Assembly: GCF_000392615.1 (NCBI RefSeq) | Contig: NZ_KB933398.1 | Location: 690,391 to 754,390 of the forward strand | Origin: Lysinibacillus sphaericus OT4b.31 | GTDB taxonomy: Bacteria; Bacillota; Bacilli; Bacillales_A; Planococcaceae | Reading direction: 5' to 3' | DNA length: 64,000 nt | Position numbers and translations under genes: made by a program | In this document: positions 50,401 to 60,005 of the stretch, in pieces | How positions within the stretch are numbered: the first letter of the stretch is position 1 | Layout: every line of letters begins with the position of its first letter | Notes under the pieces: generated by a model | The model's database searches: none | Told to the model about the DNA's origin: nothing | Seen by the model: only the letters and a program-made list of their open reading frames with translations

Positions 50401-51795
50401 TTGTCAACTTTACAAGTCATTCTCAACGTAGCCATATTGCTTGTGTTCGTTGGAATTTTATATGTCATGAATAAAAAACACGTAAAATTTTCAAATCGTG
50501 TTTTTGCAGGTCTAGGCTTGGGTATCGCACTCGGTCTTGGACTTCAATTATTTTACGGTATTGATTCGCAAGTTTTAGCCGAAACAACACCGTGGTACAG
50601 CATCATTGGTACCGGTTATGTAAAATTGCTTCAAATGGTCGCGATGCCATTAATATTCATCTCCATTTTAATTGCCTTTACGAAAATGACTATTGGCAAA
50701 AACTTTGGGAAAATGGCAGCACTTATTTTAGCCATTTTAATTGGTACAACAGCTGTTTCAGCGGGCGTTGGTATTCTATCAGCAACCATTTTTGATCTTG
50801 ATGCAACACAAATTATGCACGGTGATGCTGAAACTGAACGTGGTGCATATCTGGAAGAAAAAACAAGTGGCATGACAGCACCCGATTTACCAACACAAAT
50901 TATTGAATTGTTCCCAGCGAACCCATTCCTTGATTTAACTGGTGCTCGTTCAACATCGACGATTGCTGTTGTTATATTCGCAGCATTCTTAGGTTTCGCC
51001 TATTTACGTGTAGCACGTAAAGATGAAGCAACAGGCGCTACGATTAAAAAAGGACTAGATGCAATCTATGCACTTATTATGGGTGTCGTAACAATTGTTT
51101 TACGCTTAACACCATATGGTATTTTAGCTATCATGGCTCGTACAGTTGCAACATCAGATTTCGGTGCAATTTACAATATGGGTAAATTTGTAATTGCATC
51201 TTATGTAGCATTAATCATTATGTTACTTGTACATTTACTAATCATTTCGTTAAGTGGCTTAAATCCATTTACGTATTTAAAAAAATCAGCGGAAACATTA
51301 TTATTCGCCTTCACTTCTCGTTCAAGTGCGGGTGCGTTACCGATGAATATTAAAACGCAAACAGGGCGACTTGGTGTACCAGAAGGTATTGCAAACTTCT
51401 CAGGTTCGTTTGGATTATCGATTGGTCAAAATGGCTGTGCTGGTGTTTATCCAGCTATGCTTGCGATTATGATCGCTCCAACAGTCGGCATTAATCCGCT
51501 AGATCCTGTGTTTATCATTACTGTAATTGCAGTAGTAGCAGTCAGTTCGTTTGGTGTAGCTGGTGTCGGTGGTGGGGCAACATTCGCAGCCATCCTAGTA
51601 TTATCAGCACTTGATTTACCAATAGCACTTGCGGGAATCCTAATCTCAGTGGAGCCTTTAATTGATATGGGGCGAACTGCACTTAATGTAAGTGGTTCGA
51701 TGACAGCAGGTGTTGCAACCGCACGTGTTACAAAAGAGTTAGATACAGAAGTTTATAATAATAAAGCTGTTAGCGCACAGGTAGCAGATCTTTAA
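50401..51795 (+). CDS. tcyP: L-cystine / dicarboxylate-type Na+ symporter
   Basis: 464 residues from TTG 50401 behind GGGGG, the length of B. subtilis TcyP. DAACS-family transporter with eight helices and two re-entrant loops: AFTSRSSAGALPMNIKTQT (first hairpin), GLSIGQNGCAGVYPAM and the GVGGGATFAAILVLSALDLP block. TcyP imports cystine with sodium. The close match of length and motifs favours TcyP over glutamate/aspartate relatives. Confidence 0.9.
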   Translation: MSTLQVILNVAILLVFVGILYVMNKKHVKFSNRVFAGLGLGIALGLGLQLFYGIDSQVLAETTPWYSIIGTGYVKLLQMVAMPLIFISILIAFTKMTIGKNFGKMAALILAILIGTTAVSAGVGILSATIFDLDATQIMHGDAETERGAYLEEKTSGMTAPDLPTQIIELFPANPFLDLTGARSTSTIAVVIFAAFLGFAYLRVARKDEATGATIKKGLDAIYALIMGVVTIVLRLTPYGILAIMARTVATSDFGAIYNMGKFVIASYVALIIMLLVHLLIISLSGLNPFTYLKKSAETLLFAFTSRSSAGALPMNIKTQTGRLGVPEGIANFSGSFGLSIGQNGCAGVYPAMLAIMIAPTVGINPLDPVFIITVIAVVAVSSFGVAGVGGGATFAAILVLSALDLPIALAGILISVEPLIDMGRTALNVSGSMTAGVATARVTKELDTEVYNNKAVSAQVADL

Positions 51796-51802
51796 GACAT
51801 AA

Positions 51803-51843
51803 AGAGTTACTTCTCCATTTTTTCTGGAGAGTAGCTCTTTTTA
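51803..51843 (+). terminator. Terminator of tcyP
   Basis: AGAGTTACTTCTCC / GGAGAGTAGCTCTTTTT hairpin. Confidence 0.9.
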
Positions 51844-51930
51844 TTTGTATATAATTACAATAAAAAGTAAATTGAACCTTTTTTGTGTTCAATGCATAGT
51901 TTCTATGAATACAAAAAGGGGGGATTTTTA

Positions 51931-52065
51931 GTGGAGAATATTTATCGTGAAAAAGCAACGATGTTAGTGAAAAACAAAAGCGAGCAGATTATTACTTTTG
52001 AAATTAGAGGAAATGTCCAAAGGGAAGAAATTATTCGCCTTGCAGTGTCATATGTTGAAAATTAG
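51931..52065 (+). CDS. 44-residue orphan protein
   Basis: GTG 51931 has a near-ideal AAGGGGGG site nine bases upstream; a longer frame opening at 51883 includes that site. Encodes MENIYREKATMLVKNKSEQI, then a charged segment ending AVSYVEN. No signal peptide or membrane segment. It has its own flanking terminators on both sides, which supports a real monocistronic gene. Family not recognised. Confidence 0.55.
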   Translation: MENIYREKATMLVKNKSEQIITFEIRGNVQREEIIRLAVSYVEN

Positions 52066-52101
52066 ATTAGAGATATAAATTTAATAATTTGTTAAACAAA
52101 T

Positions 52102-52155
52102 GAGGGTTATCTTTAAGTTCGTTGCAAAACAACTTTTGAAGGTAACCCTTTTAAC
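52102..52155 (+). terminator. Terminator of the 44-residue gene
   Basis: AGGGTTATCTTT / GAAGGTAACCCTTTT stem with a 20-base loop. Confidence 0.75.
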
Positions 52156-52300
52156 TTGTCATCATAACGACATTGTGAGCGAGCGTTGATTTATGCGTGA
52201 AATTCTGAAAAAATATTTTAAAATTTATGTTGTTATTTATCATTTTATTTTATAGTATTAATTTACAGAAAATTTCGAATTAAATCCATGAGGTGCTAAT

Positions 52301-53320
52301 ATGATTCATGCATACATGAATAGTTTAGTTGCGGAGAGAAGAATTCCAGGTGGCGTCCTTATCGTACAACAACAAGACAAGCGACTGATGACGCAAAGCT
52401 TTGGAAACTATAATGCTGCAGATTTAACGATACAAAATGTAACGACCAATACATTGTTTGATTTGGCATCGTTGACGAAAGTCGTGGCGACATTGCCTGC
52501 AACTTTGTTATTACTTAGTAGGAATGAAATAAAGCTCACAGATACAGTACAAAATTTTTTGCCAGAGTTTAAATTTCCAACAGTAAAAATTCAGCATCTT
52601 TTACAGCATAGCTCAGGATTAGCAGCTGATTTAATTCCGCCAGTAAGAAGACACCATCAAAGGGATGTCATGAAGGAAGTATTATCATCCGGTATAAAGG
52701 GCCATCCGGGCAAGCAAGTGTTATATAGTGATTTAGGGATGATTTTATTAGGGAAAATCATCGAACGGGTTACCTGCCAATCTCTTGATTATTTCGTAGA
52801 AAGAGAAATTAGTAAGCCGTGGGGGATGCATTATACACAATATAAACTAGTAAAAGAGCAACAAAAGCGAGCAGCTTCGACAGAAATGAATGCAGGTAAA
52901 TTTGTACAGGGGATTGTACATGATGAAAAGGCACTGCAACTTCAAGAAGTATCCGGCAGTGCAGGTTTATTTTCATGTGCAGAAGATTTAGCGACATATG
53001 CACAATATTGGTTAGGTATTACGCAGCAGTCGGTCATACCAAACGATTGGATGACTTTAGCATATACAAAAATAATTGATAACAGAGGGCTTGGCTTTGA
53101 AGTTTGGAATGGAAACGATTCTTCATATTGTTTTGGTAGGAGGTGGACTAGGGGGTCTTTTGGTCATACAGGCTTTACGGGCACTAGTGTCTGGATGGAT
53201 CCGGTGAAAAAAGCCTTCGTCATTTTATTAACAAACGCTGTTCATTATGGGAGAGACACTGGTTTTATGGAGATTAGAGAAAAAATTCATACGAAGATTT
53301 TTGAAGAACTAATTACATGA
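52301..53320 (+). CDS. Class-C-beta-lactamase-like serine hydrolase
   Basis: 339 residues. The SxxK motif is Ser57-Leu-Thr-Lys60 (FDLASLTKVVATLPA), the second motif is YSD (LYSDLGMI, ~147) and the third HTG (FGHTGFTG). No signal peptide is visible, so it is probably cytoplasmic or unusually exported. Such proteins include esterases, peptidases and the B. subtilis mur-cluster member YbbE. Begins a run of genes (hydrolase, binding protein, two permeases, murQ) separated by 7-260 bp. Confidence 0.85.
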   Translation: MIHAYMNSLVAERRIPGGVLIVQQQDKRLMTQSFGNYNAADLTIQNVTTNTLFDLASLTKVVATLPATLLLLSRNEIKLTDTVQNFLPEFKFPTVKIQHLLQHSSGLAADLIPPVRRHHQRDVMKEVLSSGIKGHPGKQVLYSDLGMILLGKIIERVTCQSLDYFVEREISKPWGMHYTQYKLVKEQQKRAASTEMNAGKFVQGIVHDEKALQLQEVSGSAGLFSCAEDLATYAQYWLGITQQSVIPNDWMTLAYTKIIDNRGLGFEVWNGNDSSYCFGRRWTRGSFGHTGFTGTSVWMDPVKKAFVILLTNAVHYGRDTGFMEIREKIHTKIFEELIT

Positions 53321-53336
53321 AAGGTGGATGACGGTT

Positions 53337-54632
53337 ATGAAAGAGACGAACAGATGGTTATTTATGATTTTTTTGTTACTAGTAGCGGCCTTAGTAGGCT
53401 GTTCTTCAAGTGAAAAATCAGCCAAAGAAACAGTGCCTGTTACAAATACGGATGACGATACAGTCGAAGAGGTTTCGTTAACAATTGGTAGTTGGCGGAC
53501 AGAGGATGTTGCCAAATACGAAAAAGTTATTGCCCTGTTCAATGAAAAACATCCTGAAATTAAAGTTTCTTTTAACCCAACAAAAAATACCGAATACAAT
53601 ACAGTGCTTAATACAGCATTACAGGCAGGGGAAGGGCCAGATATTTTCCACTTACGTCCATACGCAGCGGGTTTAAAGCTAGCTGAGGCGGGCTTCGTTG
53701 AAAAAATTAACGATTTGCAGGGTTTAAGCACTTATCCAGAAGAGGCATTAATTGCTTCAAAAGATGCGGATGGCAATCAATATGGCGTCCCGATTAATTT
53801 GAGTTCTACACAGTTCTTCTACAACAAAAAGATTTTTGCAGATAATGGGCTTGAAGTACCAAAAACTTGGGATGAATTTATTGAATTGAATGATACATTA
53901 CTAGAAAAGGGCATTACACCGATTGCAATGGGAACGAAGGAAAGTTGGTTATTATCTCTTCTACACGGTATTGTAGGGCCTGCTATCTATGAAGGGAATG
54001 ATTTTTACAAGGCGGTGCTTGCAGGTGAAAAGGATTTTACTGATCCAGCCTTTATAGAATCCATTCAAGTAATGAATGATTTGAAAAAATATTTTCCTGC
54101 AAATTCAGAGGGGTTAGGTATGGATGATATTCGCACCCTCTTTGCGCTGGAAGAAGCAGCAATGTTTCCTTTAGGTAGCTGGGAGATTCCTGTCGTGTTA
54201 GAAATGAATCCAGATTTAGATTTCGGTTACTTCCCGATGCCATCAAAAGCGGGTAACAAAACTGTGACTACATGGGTGGATGGTTCATTTGCAATTAATG
54301 CAAAATCTAAAAATAAAGAGGCTGCTAAAGTATTTTTAGCATTTTTAACAACAAAAGAATTTGGTGAGCTATTCGTAAAAGAATTCTCAATGATTAGTGC
54401 AATCCCTGGTATTTCATCTGACAACGCATTGTTAAATGATTTAAGTAAATCAACGGAGAGCGAAGCAACGCCATACATGTGGGTAACCAACTTCACTGGT
54501 GGAGACCCAACAACAAAGACCGTGCTTGAAACTGAATTACAAGGTATGTATTTAGGTCAAGTGAAGCAAGAAGAGGTTGCGAAAAAAGTGCAGGACAATG
54601 CAAAAACTTGGTTCACACCATTCCAAAAATAG
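53337..54632 (+). CDS. Extracellular sugar-binding lipoprotein (ABC importer)
   Basis: 431 residues from ATG 53337 (AAGGTGG nine bases upstream; ATG 53328 is too close). The lipobox LVGC ends the signal. The rest is a cluster B (family 1) carbohydrate-binding protein with IALFNEKHPEIKVSF, GPDIFHLRPYA and AMFPLGSWEIPVVL blocks. Follows the hydrolase gene by 16 bp. Expected cargo is an amino sugar or muropeptide fragment because of the murQ gene downstream; this is inference. Confidence 0.9.
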   Translation: MKETNRWLFMIFLLLVAALVGCSSSEKSAKETVPVTNTDDDTVEEVSLTIGSWRTEDVAKYEKVIALFNEKHPEIKVSFNPTKNTEYNTVLNTALQAGEGPDIFHLRPYAAGLKLAEAGFVEKINDLQGLSTYPEEALIASKDADGNQYGVPINLSSTQFFYNKKIFADNGLEVPKTWDEFIELNDTLLEKGITPIAMGTKESWLLSLLHGIVGPAIYEGNDFYKAVLAGEKDFTDPAFIESIQVMNDLKKYFPANSEGLGMDDIRTLFALEEAAMFPLGSWEIPVVLEMNPDLDFGYFPMPSKAGNKTVTTWVDGSFAINAKSKNKEAAKVFLAFLTTKEFGELFVKEFSMISAIPGISSDNALLNDLSKSTESEATPYMWVTNFTGGDPTTKTVLETELQGMYLGQVKQEEVAKKVQDNAKTWFTPFQK

Positions 54633-54660
54633 AAAAGACTTCAACAACAACTCACCCTTT

Positions 54661-54742
54661 AACTGGTACTGATAAAACGACTGCCTAATGGGGGGACTCG
54701 TCATTAGTATGTCCTGAACGTAAGAGAGTACCAAGTGAAAAT
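54661..54742 (+). other. Stable stem-loop between binding-protein and permease genes
   Basis: ACTGGTACT / AGTACCAAGT form an outer stem enclosing CTAATG / CATTAG. It is not a T-tract terminator. A hairpin here could protect the upstream binding-protein message so that it outnumbers the permeases. The 260-bp gap also holds a second hairpin, CCCCAC / GTGGGGTTTTA (54823-54859), which may attenuate transcription. Confidence 0.5.
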
Positions 54743-54892
54743 GACTTTCTACTAAATAACCTTGATGGCATTATGCCTAAATAAAGTAAGAAATGTATTA
54801 TAATTTTTTATTTTTAAATTTGGCCCCACTAGTACTTCAGGAGAAGTTGGTGGGGTTTTACCTTCTAGGACTTGAGAGGGGGGTGTTAGATA

Positions 54893-55837
54893 TTGAAAAC
54901 AGTGACAGTTACGCCTTCAAAAAAGAAGAAAACTTGGGCAAGGTGGACGATACATTTGTTTCCGATACCAGCATTAGTGATATACGGTATGTTTGTGTTA
55001 TATCCGATTTTAGCGGCTCTTTCCTATAGTTTTTTCGAGTGGAAAGGCATGTCCAGAGGGAATTTTATAGGCTTTCAAAATTTCGTGACATTATTTACGA
55101 TAGAGCCTTATGGATCTATGTTTTGGAACGCTTTTAAACATAATGTGATGTATTTTGTAATACAAATGGTCGTCATGAATGGTCTCGCTCTTTTTCTTGC
55201 TTTTATTATTTATCAAAAAATAAAAGGCGCAGCGTTTTTTAAAGCAGCATTTTTTTTACCACGCTTATTATCGGTCATTGTTGTAGGATTTTTATGGAAG
55301 TTAATTTTAAATCCCAATTTTGGTACATTGAATTTTATTTTTGAGAAAATCGGTTTGGAGAGCTTACAACGAGCGTGGCTGGGAGATCCCGATACAGCCT
55401 TAATCGCCATTATTTTAGTGAACTGTTGGTTTGGTTTGGGCTTTGGGGTTCTCATTTTCTTAGCTGGGTTCCAGAGCATTCCGGGGGAGTTAATAGAGGC
55501 GGCAAGGTTAGATGGAGCAAAGGGCTTTACACTATTACGTAAGATCTATCTGCCGTTAATGGTACCTTCAATTACGATTATGGGCGTGTTAACCTTTATT
55601 CAATCATTCGAAGCTTTTGAGCTTGTCTATGCTATGCAGGGGTCAATGGGTGAACCCTATTATTCAACGGATACACTGGCTGTATTCTTTTACCGTTTAG
55701 CATTTGGCAGCTCAACGGCATCCGGTACAACAGCGATTGGTTTAGGTTCAGCACTAGCTACAGTTTTATTTTTATTCATTTTAATTTGTACTACGGTATT
55801 TTTACGTTTTGCCAATAAAAAAGACGTACAGATGTAG
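54893..55837 (+). CDS. ABC sugar-importer permease 1 (MalF/UgpA-like)
   Basis: 314 residues from TTG 54893 after GAGGGGGG. Six membrane helices, with the cytoplasmic EAA loop ELIEAARLDGAKGFTLLRKI that contacts the ATPase. Belongs to the CUT1 carbohydrate-uptake class. Ten bases separate it from the second permease. Confidence 0.92.
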   Translation: MKTVTVTPSKKKKTWARWTIHLFPIPALVIYGMFVLYPILAALSYSFFEWKGMSRGNFIGFQNFVTLFTIEPYGSMFWNAFKHNVMYFVIQMVVMNGLALFLAFIIYQKIKGAAFFKAAFFLPRLLSVIVVGFLWKLILNPNFGTLNFIFEKIGLESLQRAWLGDPDTALIAIILVNCWFGLGFGVLIFLAGFQSIPGELIEAARLDGAKGFTLLRKIYLPLMVPSITIMGVLTFIQSFEAFELVYAMQGSMGEPYYSTDTLAVFFYRLAFGSSTASGTTAIGLGSALATVLFLFILICTTVFLRFANKKDVQM

Positions 55838-55847
55838 GGGGGAGTAG

Positions 55848-56675
55848 ATGAAGCAGGGCACAATCTGGACGCGTCCGTTTTATTATATTGTGGTATTTGC
55901 CGTGGCGACTATTAGTTTGTATCCGATTGTATTAATGTTGTTATCATCTTTTAAGACAAGTGTTGAAATATACAAAAATCCTTTAGGGTTACCGACCAGT
56001 TTTAGCTTAGATACTTACCGTACGTTATTGTCAAAAATTCCATTTACAACGTATTTTATGAATAGCGTCTTTGTTAGCATCGTATCAGTTGTATTGATTG
56101 TCGTAATCTGTTCATTGGCATCCTTCTATATTGCACGCTTTAAATTTTCATGGAATAATGCATTATTTTTCATCTTTTTGTTAGGAATGATGATTCCCAT
56201 TAAGCTTGGTATTGTTCCTTTATTTATATTAATGCGTGACTTAGGGCTTATTAATTCATTATGGTCACTTGTCTTCATGAATATCGCTACTGGCATCCCC
56301 TTAACAATGCTAATTTTAACGGGATTTTTCAGGACAATGCCGTATGAGTTAGAAGAGGCGGCGCGTATTGATGGGGCTGGTAATTTACGCATACTTTGGC
56401 ATGTAGTGCTACCTTTAATGAGGCCTGCACTTGGTACAGTAGTGATTATTAATTTTATCGCTGCTTGGAATGATTTTTTCTTCCCGCTTATTTTCATTAC
56501 CGATAAATCAAAACGTACGATTCCGGTTGGGATGATGTCGTTATTTGGAGAACATTCTGCGGATTGGGGTTCGCTATTTGCAGGATTAACACTTGCGTCG
56601 TTGCCTATGATACTGTTGTTTTTCATAGCATCCAAACAGTTTATGGAAGGATTGACTGCCGGAGCAGTTAAGTGA
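55848..56675 (+). CDS. ABC sugar-importer permease 2 (MalG/UgpE-like)
   Basis: 275 residues, ATG behind GGGGGGAG. Six helices and the EAA motif ELEEAARIDGAGNLRILWHV. Partner of the preceding permease. No ATPase gene follows; the MsmX-type ATPase convergent at 58920 is the obvious candidate. Confidence 0.92.
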   Translation: MKQGTIWTRPFYYIVVFAVATISLYPIVLMLLSSFKTSVEIYKNPLGLPTSFSLDTYRTLLSKIPFTTYFMNSVFVSIVSVVLIVVICSLASFYIARFKFSWNNALFFIFLLGMMIPIKLGIVPLFILMRDLGLINSLWSLVFMNIATGIPLTMLILTGFFRTMPYELEEAARIDGAGNLRILWHVVLPLMRPALGTVVIINFIAAWNDFFFPLIFITDKSKRTIPVGMMSLFGEHSADWGSLFAGLTLASLPMILLFFIASKQFMEGLTAGAVK

Positions 56676-56803
56676 AGCACCTCCATCGTTACGTGAACTT
56701 AGAGAAAGGAACAAGGGTATGCTCAAATATGAAATCGACATCCCTTCAAAGAAATGTAGTGTAATTCAGATAATGAGAATAAGGCAGGAGGGACCTGACT
56801 TCG

Positions 56804-57712
56804 ATGGATCGATTGACAAAGTTGACAACAGAAGGCTGTCATCCAAAAACGACAAACTTAGATTTAATGTCTATCACTGAAATCGTACAGCTTATGAACG
56901 AAGAAGATTTGAAGATTCCGCAAGCAATTGCCAAAGTGTTACCTGAAGTTGAGCGGACGATTGAAGCAGTCATCAAAGCGATAAAAAATGGGGGGCGATT
57001 ATTTTACGTAGGTGCAGGGACGAGTGGTCGTATAGGTTTATTAGACGCAGTCGAGTGTCCGCCGACGTTCAGTACATCATCGGAGCTCGTACAGGCGGTG
57101 TTAGCAGGTGGCTTAGACGCAGTCGTAGTCGCTGTCGAAGGTGCAGAGGATAATGAAGCTTTAGGGCAAGAAGCTTTACAAAATCGATTCTTACAAGCGC
57201 GGGATATTGTTATTGGTATTGCCGCAAGTGGAAGAACCCCATTTGTAAAGGGTGCGCTCGTTTATGCACAACAAATGGGTGCAACAACGGTAAGCCTCAC
57301 GAGTAATCCACAATCAATAATTAGTGACTATGCACATATAGCGATAGAGGTAATGACGGGACCAGAAATTTTAACGGGATCAACAAGACTGAAGGCAGCA
57401 ACTGCCCATAAGCAAATTCTTAATATGATTACGACAACAACAATGATTAAACTGGGGAAAGTGTATAAGAATTTAATGGTGGATGTTCATGCAAGTAATT
57501 TTAAATTACGTGAACGGGCTAAAAAGATTGTTAGTGATGCAACGAGTGTAACCTATAAAGAGGCTGAATGCGTATTAATGCAAACTGATTATAAAGTGAA
57601 ACCCGCCATTATTATGCTTTTAATGGAGACAACGTATGAACAAGCCGAGCAATTATTGGCACAATCAGAGGGACATGTACGTGCAGCAATGGGGTTAAAG
57701 AAAAAACTGTAA
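56804..57712 (+). CDS. murQ: N-acetylmuramic acid 6-phosphate etherase
   Basis: 302 residues. Cleaves the lactyl ether of MurNAc-6-phosphate to give GlcNAc-6-phosphate and lactate, the key step in recycling wall muramic acid. SIS-domain phosphate site FYVGAGTSGRIGLLDAVECP and the GIAASGRTPFV and LTSNPQS blocks are intact; the C-terminal helical lid is complete. The substrate must be phosphorylated, yet neither a MurP phosphotransferase nor a recognisable MurNAc kinase is nearby. Confidence 0.96.
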   Translation: MDRLTKLTTEGCHPKTTNLDLMSITEIVQLMNEEDLKIPQAIAKVLPEVERTIEAVIKAIKNGGRLFYVGAGTSGRIGLLDAVECPPTFSTSSELVQAVLAGGLDAVVVAVEGAEDNEALGQEALQNRFLQARDIVIGIAASGRTPFVKGALVYAQQMGATTVSLTSNPQSIISDYAHIAIEVMTGPEILTGSTRLKAATAHKQILNMITTTTMIKLGKVYKNLMVDVHASNFKLRERAKKIVSDATSVTYKEAECVLMQTDYKVKPAIIMLLMETTYEQAEQLLAQSEGHVRAAMGLKKKL

Positions 57713-57721
57713 TTATAGTAG

Positions 57722-57759
57722 ATGGAGCTAATTCAAATTGTTTTTGAAACAGCTCCATT
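57722..57759 (+). repeat. Hairpin between murQ and the RpiR gene
   Basis: ATGGAGCT...TTCAAA / TTTTGAA...AGCTCCAT, 38 bases, without a T-tract. Possible attenuator or RNA-processing site. Confidence 0.45.
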
Positions 57760-57863
57760 CCCCTTAATAGTTTAAAGTAATACCCACAAATAGAAACTGG
57801 AAACCCGCGAATAGAGAAGATAGTTAATTAGAAGTACATATTGAAAAACGGAGTTGATTGTAA

Positions 57864-58736
57864 ATGGAGAAAATCAATGCAGGGTTAATTATGCTTGCGG
57901 AAATGGAGGAAAGGCTTCCTCCTTCAGAACGCAAGGTGGCTACCTATATTTTAGAAAATCCCACGAAGGCCATTAAAATGACTGCTGTTGAGTTAGGGGA
58001 AGCAAGTAAAACAAGCGGAGCAGCCGTGATTCGTCTCTGTAAATCGTTAAATGTTAGCGGTATACAAGAGCTGAAGTTGCGAATTGCAGGGGATTTACAG
58101 CGTGAAAAGGTAGATGATCGTGATATCGAGCCGAATGAACCCTTACAATCTATTGTAGAGAAGGTGACGACTCAAAGCAGTCAAATTTTACGGGAAACTG
58201 CAGACCTAATTGATGAGAAAGAGCTATTAAGAGCGGTAACCGCACTATCACAGGCAAAACGGATTTTCTTTTTTGGTGTTGGTGCATCAGGTATTGCGGC
58301 AATGGATGCGGGCCAGAAATTTTTGCGTATTAATAAAAATAGTATGGCGCTGATGGACCTACATTTAGGCGCTACAGCAGTTGTCAATGCTGAGGCAGGG
58401 GATGTGGTCGTGGGGATATCATTTTCAGGTGAAACGCATGAAGTGGCAAAAATTTTAGAGGTAGCAAATGAAACACCAGCGACAACCATTAGTTTGACGC
58501 GCTATGGTAACTCGCTAGTGTCTAGCCTGGCAGGTATTTGTTTATATACATCGCCAAATGTAGAAGCAACATTTAGAAGCGGTGCTACATCATCACGACT
58601 TGCACAACTACATGTTATTGATATTTTATTTATGTGCGTGGCTACTAGCTCATATGAACAAACAATCAATTATCTAGACACGACACGCTCTGTAATCGAG
58701 GATTTACATAAGAAGGTAGCAAAACGTAAAAAATGA
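57864..58736 (+). CDS. murR: RpiR-family regulator (MurR-like)
   Basis: 290 residues. N-terminal HTH_6 domain (1-77: LPPSERKVATYILENP, SGAAVIRLCKSLNVSG), then a SIS domain (~125-255: RIFFFGVGASGIAAMDAGQK). In Bacillus and E. coli MurR senses MurNAc-6-phosphate and represses its own recycling genes. Position directly after murQ makes that the likely role here. Its stop codon is embedded in the left arm of the inverted-repeat element at 58735. Confidence 0.88.
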   Translation: MEKINAGLIMLAEMEERLPPSERKVATYILENPTKAIKMTAVELGEASKTSGAAVIRLCKSLNVSGIQELKLRIAGDLQREKVDDRDIEPNEPLQSIVEKVTTQSSQILRETADLIDEKELLRAVTALSQAKRIFFFGVGASGIAAMDAGQKFLRINKNSMALMDLHLGATAVVNAEAGDVVVGISFSGETHEVAKILEVANETPATTISLTRYGNSLVSSLAGICLYTSPNVEATFRSGATSSRLAQLHVIDILFMCVATSSYEQTINYLDTTRSVIEDLHKKVAKRKK

Positions 58737-58915
58737 GGCTGTCCCAAAAGTAAAAACAATATGCTTAGTGGTATCCTATTATGCTATCTTTTGATACAAA
58801 TGTAAAAATCCGCGTAGACTCCTGTGGCTCAGGTCTCGCCCACGGAAAACGAAGCCGATTTTTACCATATAAGAAGATGGGCATTATTGTTTGAAGGGTT
58901 TTTAGACAGCCCCAG
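58735..58915. mobile_element. MITE-like element with terminal inverted repeats
   Basis: Ends GAGGCTGTCCCAAAAG and (reverse) GGGGCTGTCTAAAAAC, 181 bp apart. Internally, GTAAAAATC / GATTTTTAC surround GCGTAGACTCCTGTGG and CCCACGGAAAACGAAG. It fills exactly the space between two convergent stop codons. No coding capacity. The ends look like IS-derived termini; a very long hairpin terminator is the alternative. Confidence 0.55.
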
Positions 58916-58919
58916 ATGA

Positions 58920-60005
58920 TTAATAAATTCGTTCTTCTGTTTCAGGGTCAAAGAAATGAATTTTGTTGTCTTTTATCAGCATGGTTACCCTGTCATTTGG
59001 ATGACATGCTGTATCGGAATTTACACGGGCAATGACAGATTGACCTGCTAATGAAGCGTAGATGAATACCTCTGCACCTAGCAATTCTGCTACATCCACC
59101 GTTGTGTCAAAAGTATAAGAAGCTGTTGTAGATGTAAGTTGTAAATCCTCAGGACGAATACCGAGAACAATATCTTTTCCTAAATAGCCTTTTTCTTGTA
59201 AAGTTCGTAAATAACTTTCAGGAATAGGGAAGTTGAAAGCGCCTATTTTTACCTCATTATCAGTGAGCTGTCCATGAAATAGATTCATGGAGGGTGAGCC
59301 AATAAAGCCTGCTACAAACATATTATTCGGATGGTCATATACTTCTTTTGGTGCACCAATTTGCTGAATGAGCCCGTCTTTCATCACAACGAGACGTGTG
59401 GCCATCGTCATCGCTTCGGTTTGGTCATGTGTGACATAAATTGTTGTTGTTTGAATACGTTGGTGTAGTTTTTGGATTTCGGCACGCATTTGTACACGTA
59501 ATTTCGCGTCTAAGTTGGAAAGAGGTTCATCCATTAAAAAGACTTTAGCATCACGGACAATGGCGCGCCCTAATGCAACACGCTGTCTTTGTCCGCCTGA
59601 TAACGCCTTCGGTTTGCGTTTTAAGTAATCTTCTAAGCCTAAAATTTTCGCGGCTTCTATCACACGTCGGTCGATTTCCTTTTTTTCAACTTTTCTAAGC
59701 TTTAAGCTAAACGCCATATTATCGTAAACCGACATATGGGGATAGAGTGCGTAGCTTTGAAACACCATGGCAATACCGCGATCCTTTGACTCCACATCGT
59801 TCATGAGGACATCATCAATATACAATTCACCCTTTGAAATATCTTCTAAGCCTGCAATCATACGAAGTGTAGTCGTTTTCCCACACCCTGAGGGACCGAC
59901 AAAAACAATAAATTCTTTATCGTGAATATGCAAATTGAAATCTGTTACAGCTTGCACATTTTTATCGTAAATCTTATAGATATGCTCCAAGCGTAATTCC
60001 GTCAT
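58920..60005 (-). CDS. msmX: Multitask ABC sugar-importer ATPase (MsmX/UgpC-like)
   Basis: 361 residues from ATG 60005 with AAGGAAGG nine bases upstream (the longer start at 60014 overlaps that site). Walker A GPSGCGKTT (37-45), signature LSGGQRQR, Walker B VFLMDEP, then a C-terminal TOBE/OB domain (LGIRPEDLQL). MsmX energises several CUT1 importers in Bacillus and would serve the ATPase-less permeases here. Convergent with the mur genes. Confidence 0.93.
   Translation of the reverse strand: MTELRLEHIYKIYDKNVQAVTDFNLHIHDKEFIVFVGPSGCGKTTTLRMIAGLEDISKGELYIDDVLMNDVESKDRGIAMVFQSYALYPHMSVYDNMAFSLKLRKVEKKEIDRRVIEAAKILGLEDYLKRKPKALSGGQRQRVALGRAIVRDAKVFLMDEPLSNLDAKLRVQMRAEIQKLHQRIQTTTIYVTHDQTEAMTMATRLVVMKDGLIQQIGAPKEVYDHPNNMFVAGFIGSPSMNLFHGQLTDNEVKIGAFNFPIPESYLRTLQEKGYLGKDIVLGIRPEDLQLTSTTASYTFDTTVDVAELLGAEVFIYASLAGQSVIARVNSDTACHPNDRVTMLIKDNKIHFFDPETEERIY

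Noticed and set aside
56126-56686. A 186-codon minus-strand frame opposite the second sugar permease.
   Set aside because: Antisense of a membrane protein gene; no family likeness and no start signals.
56699-56880. A ~53-codon frame starting at ATG ~56719 and overlapping the murQ start.
   Set aside because: It overlaps murQ out of frame and has no recognisable protein character; the AGGAGGG site inside it serves murQ.
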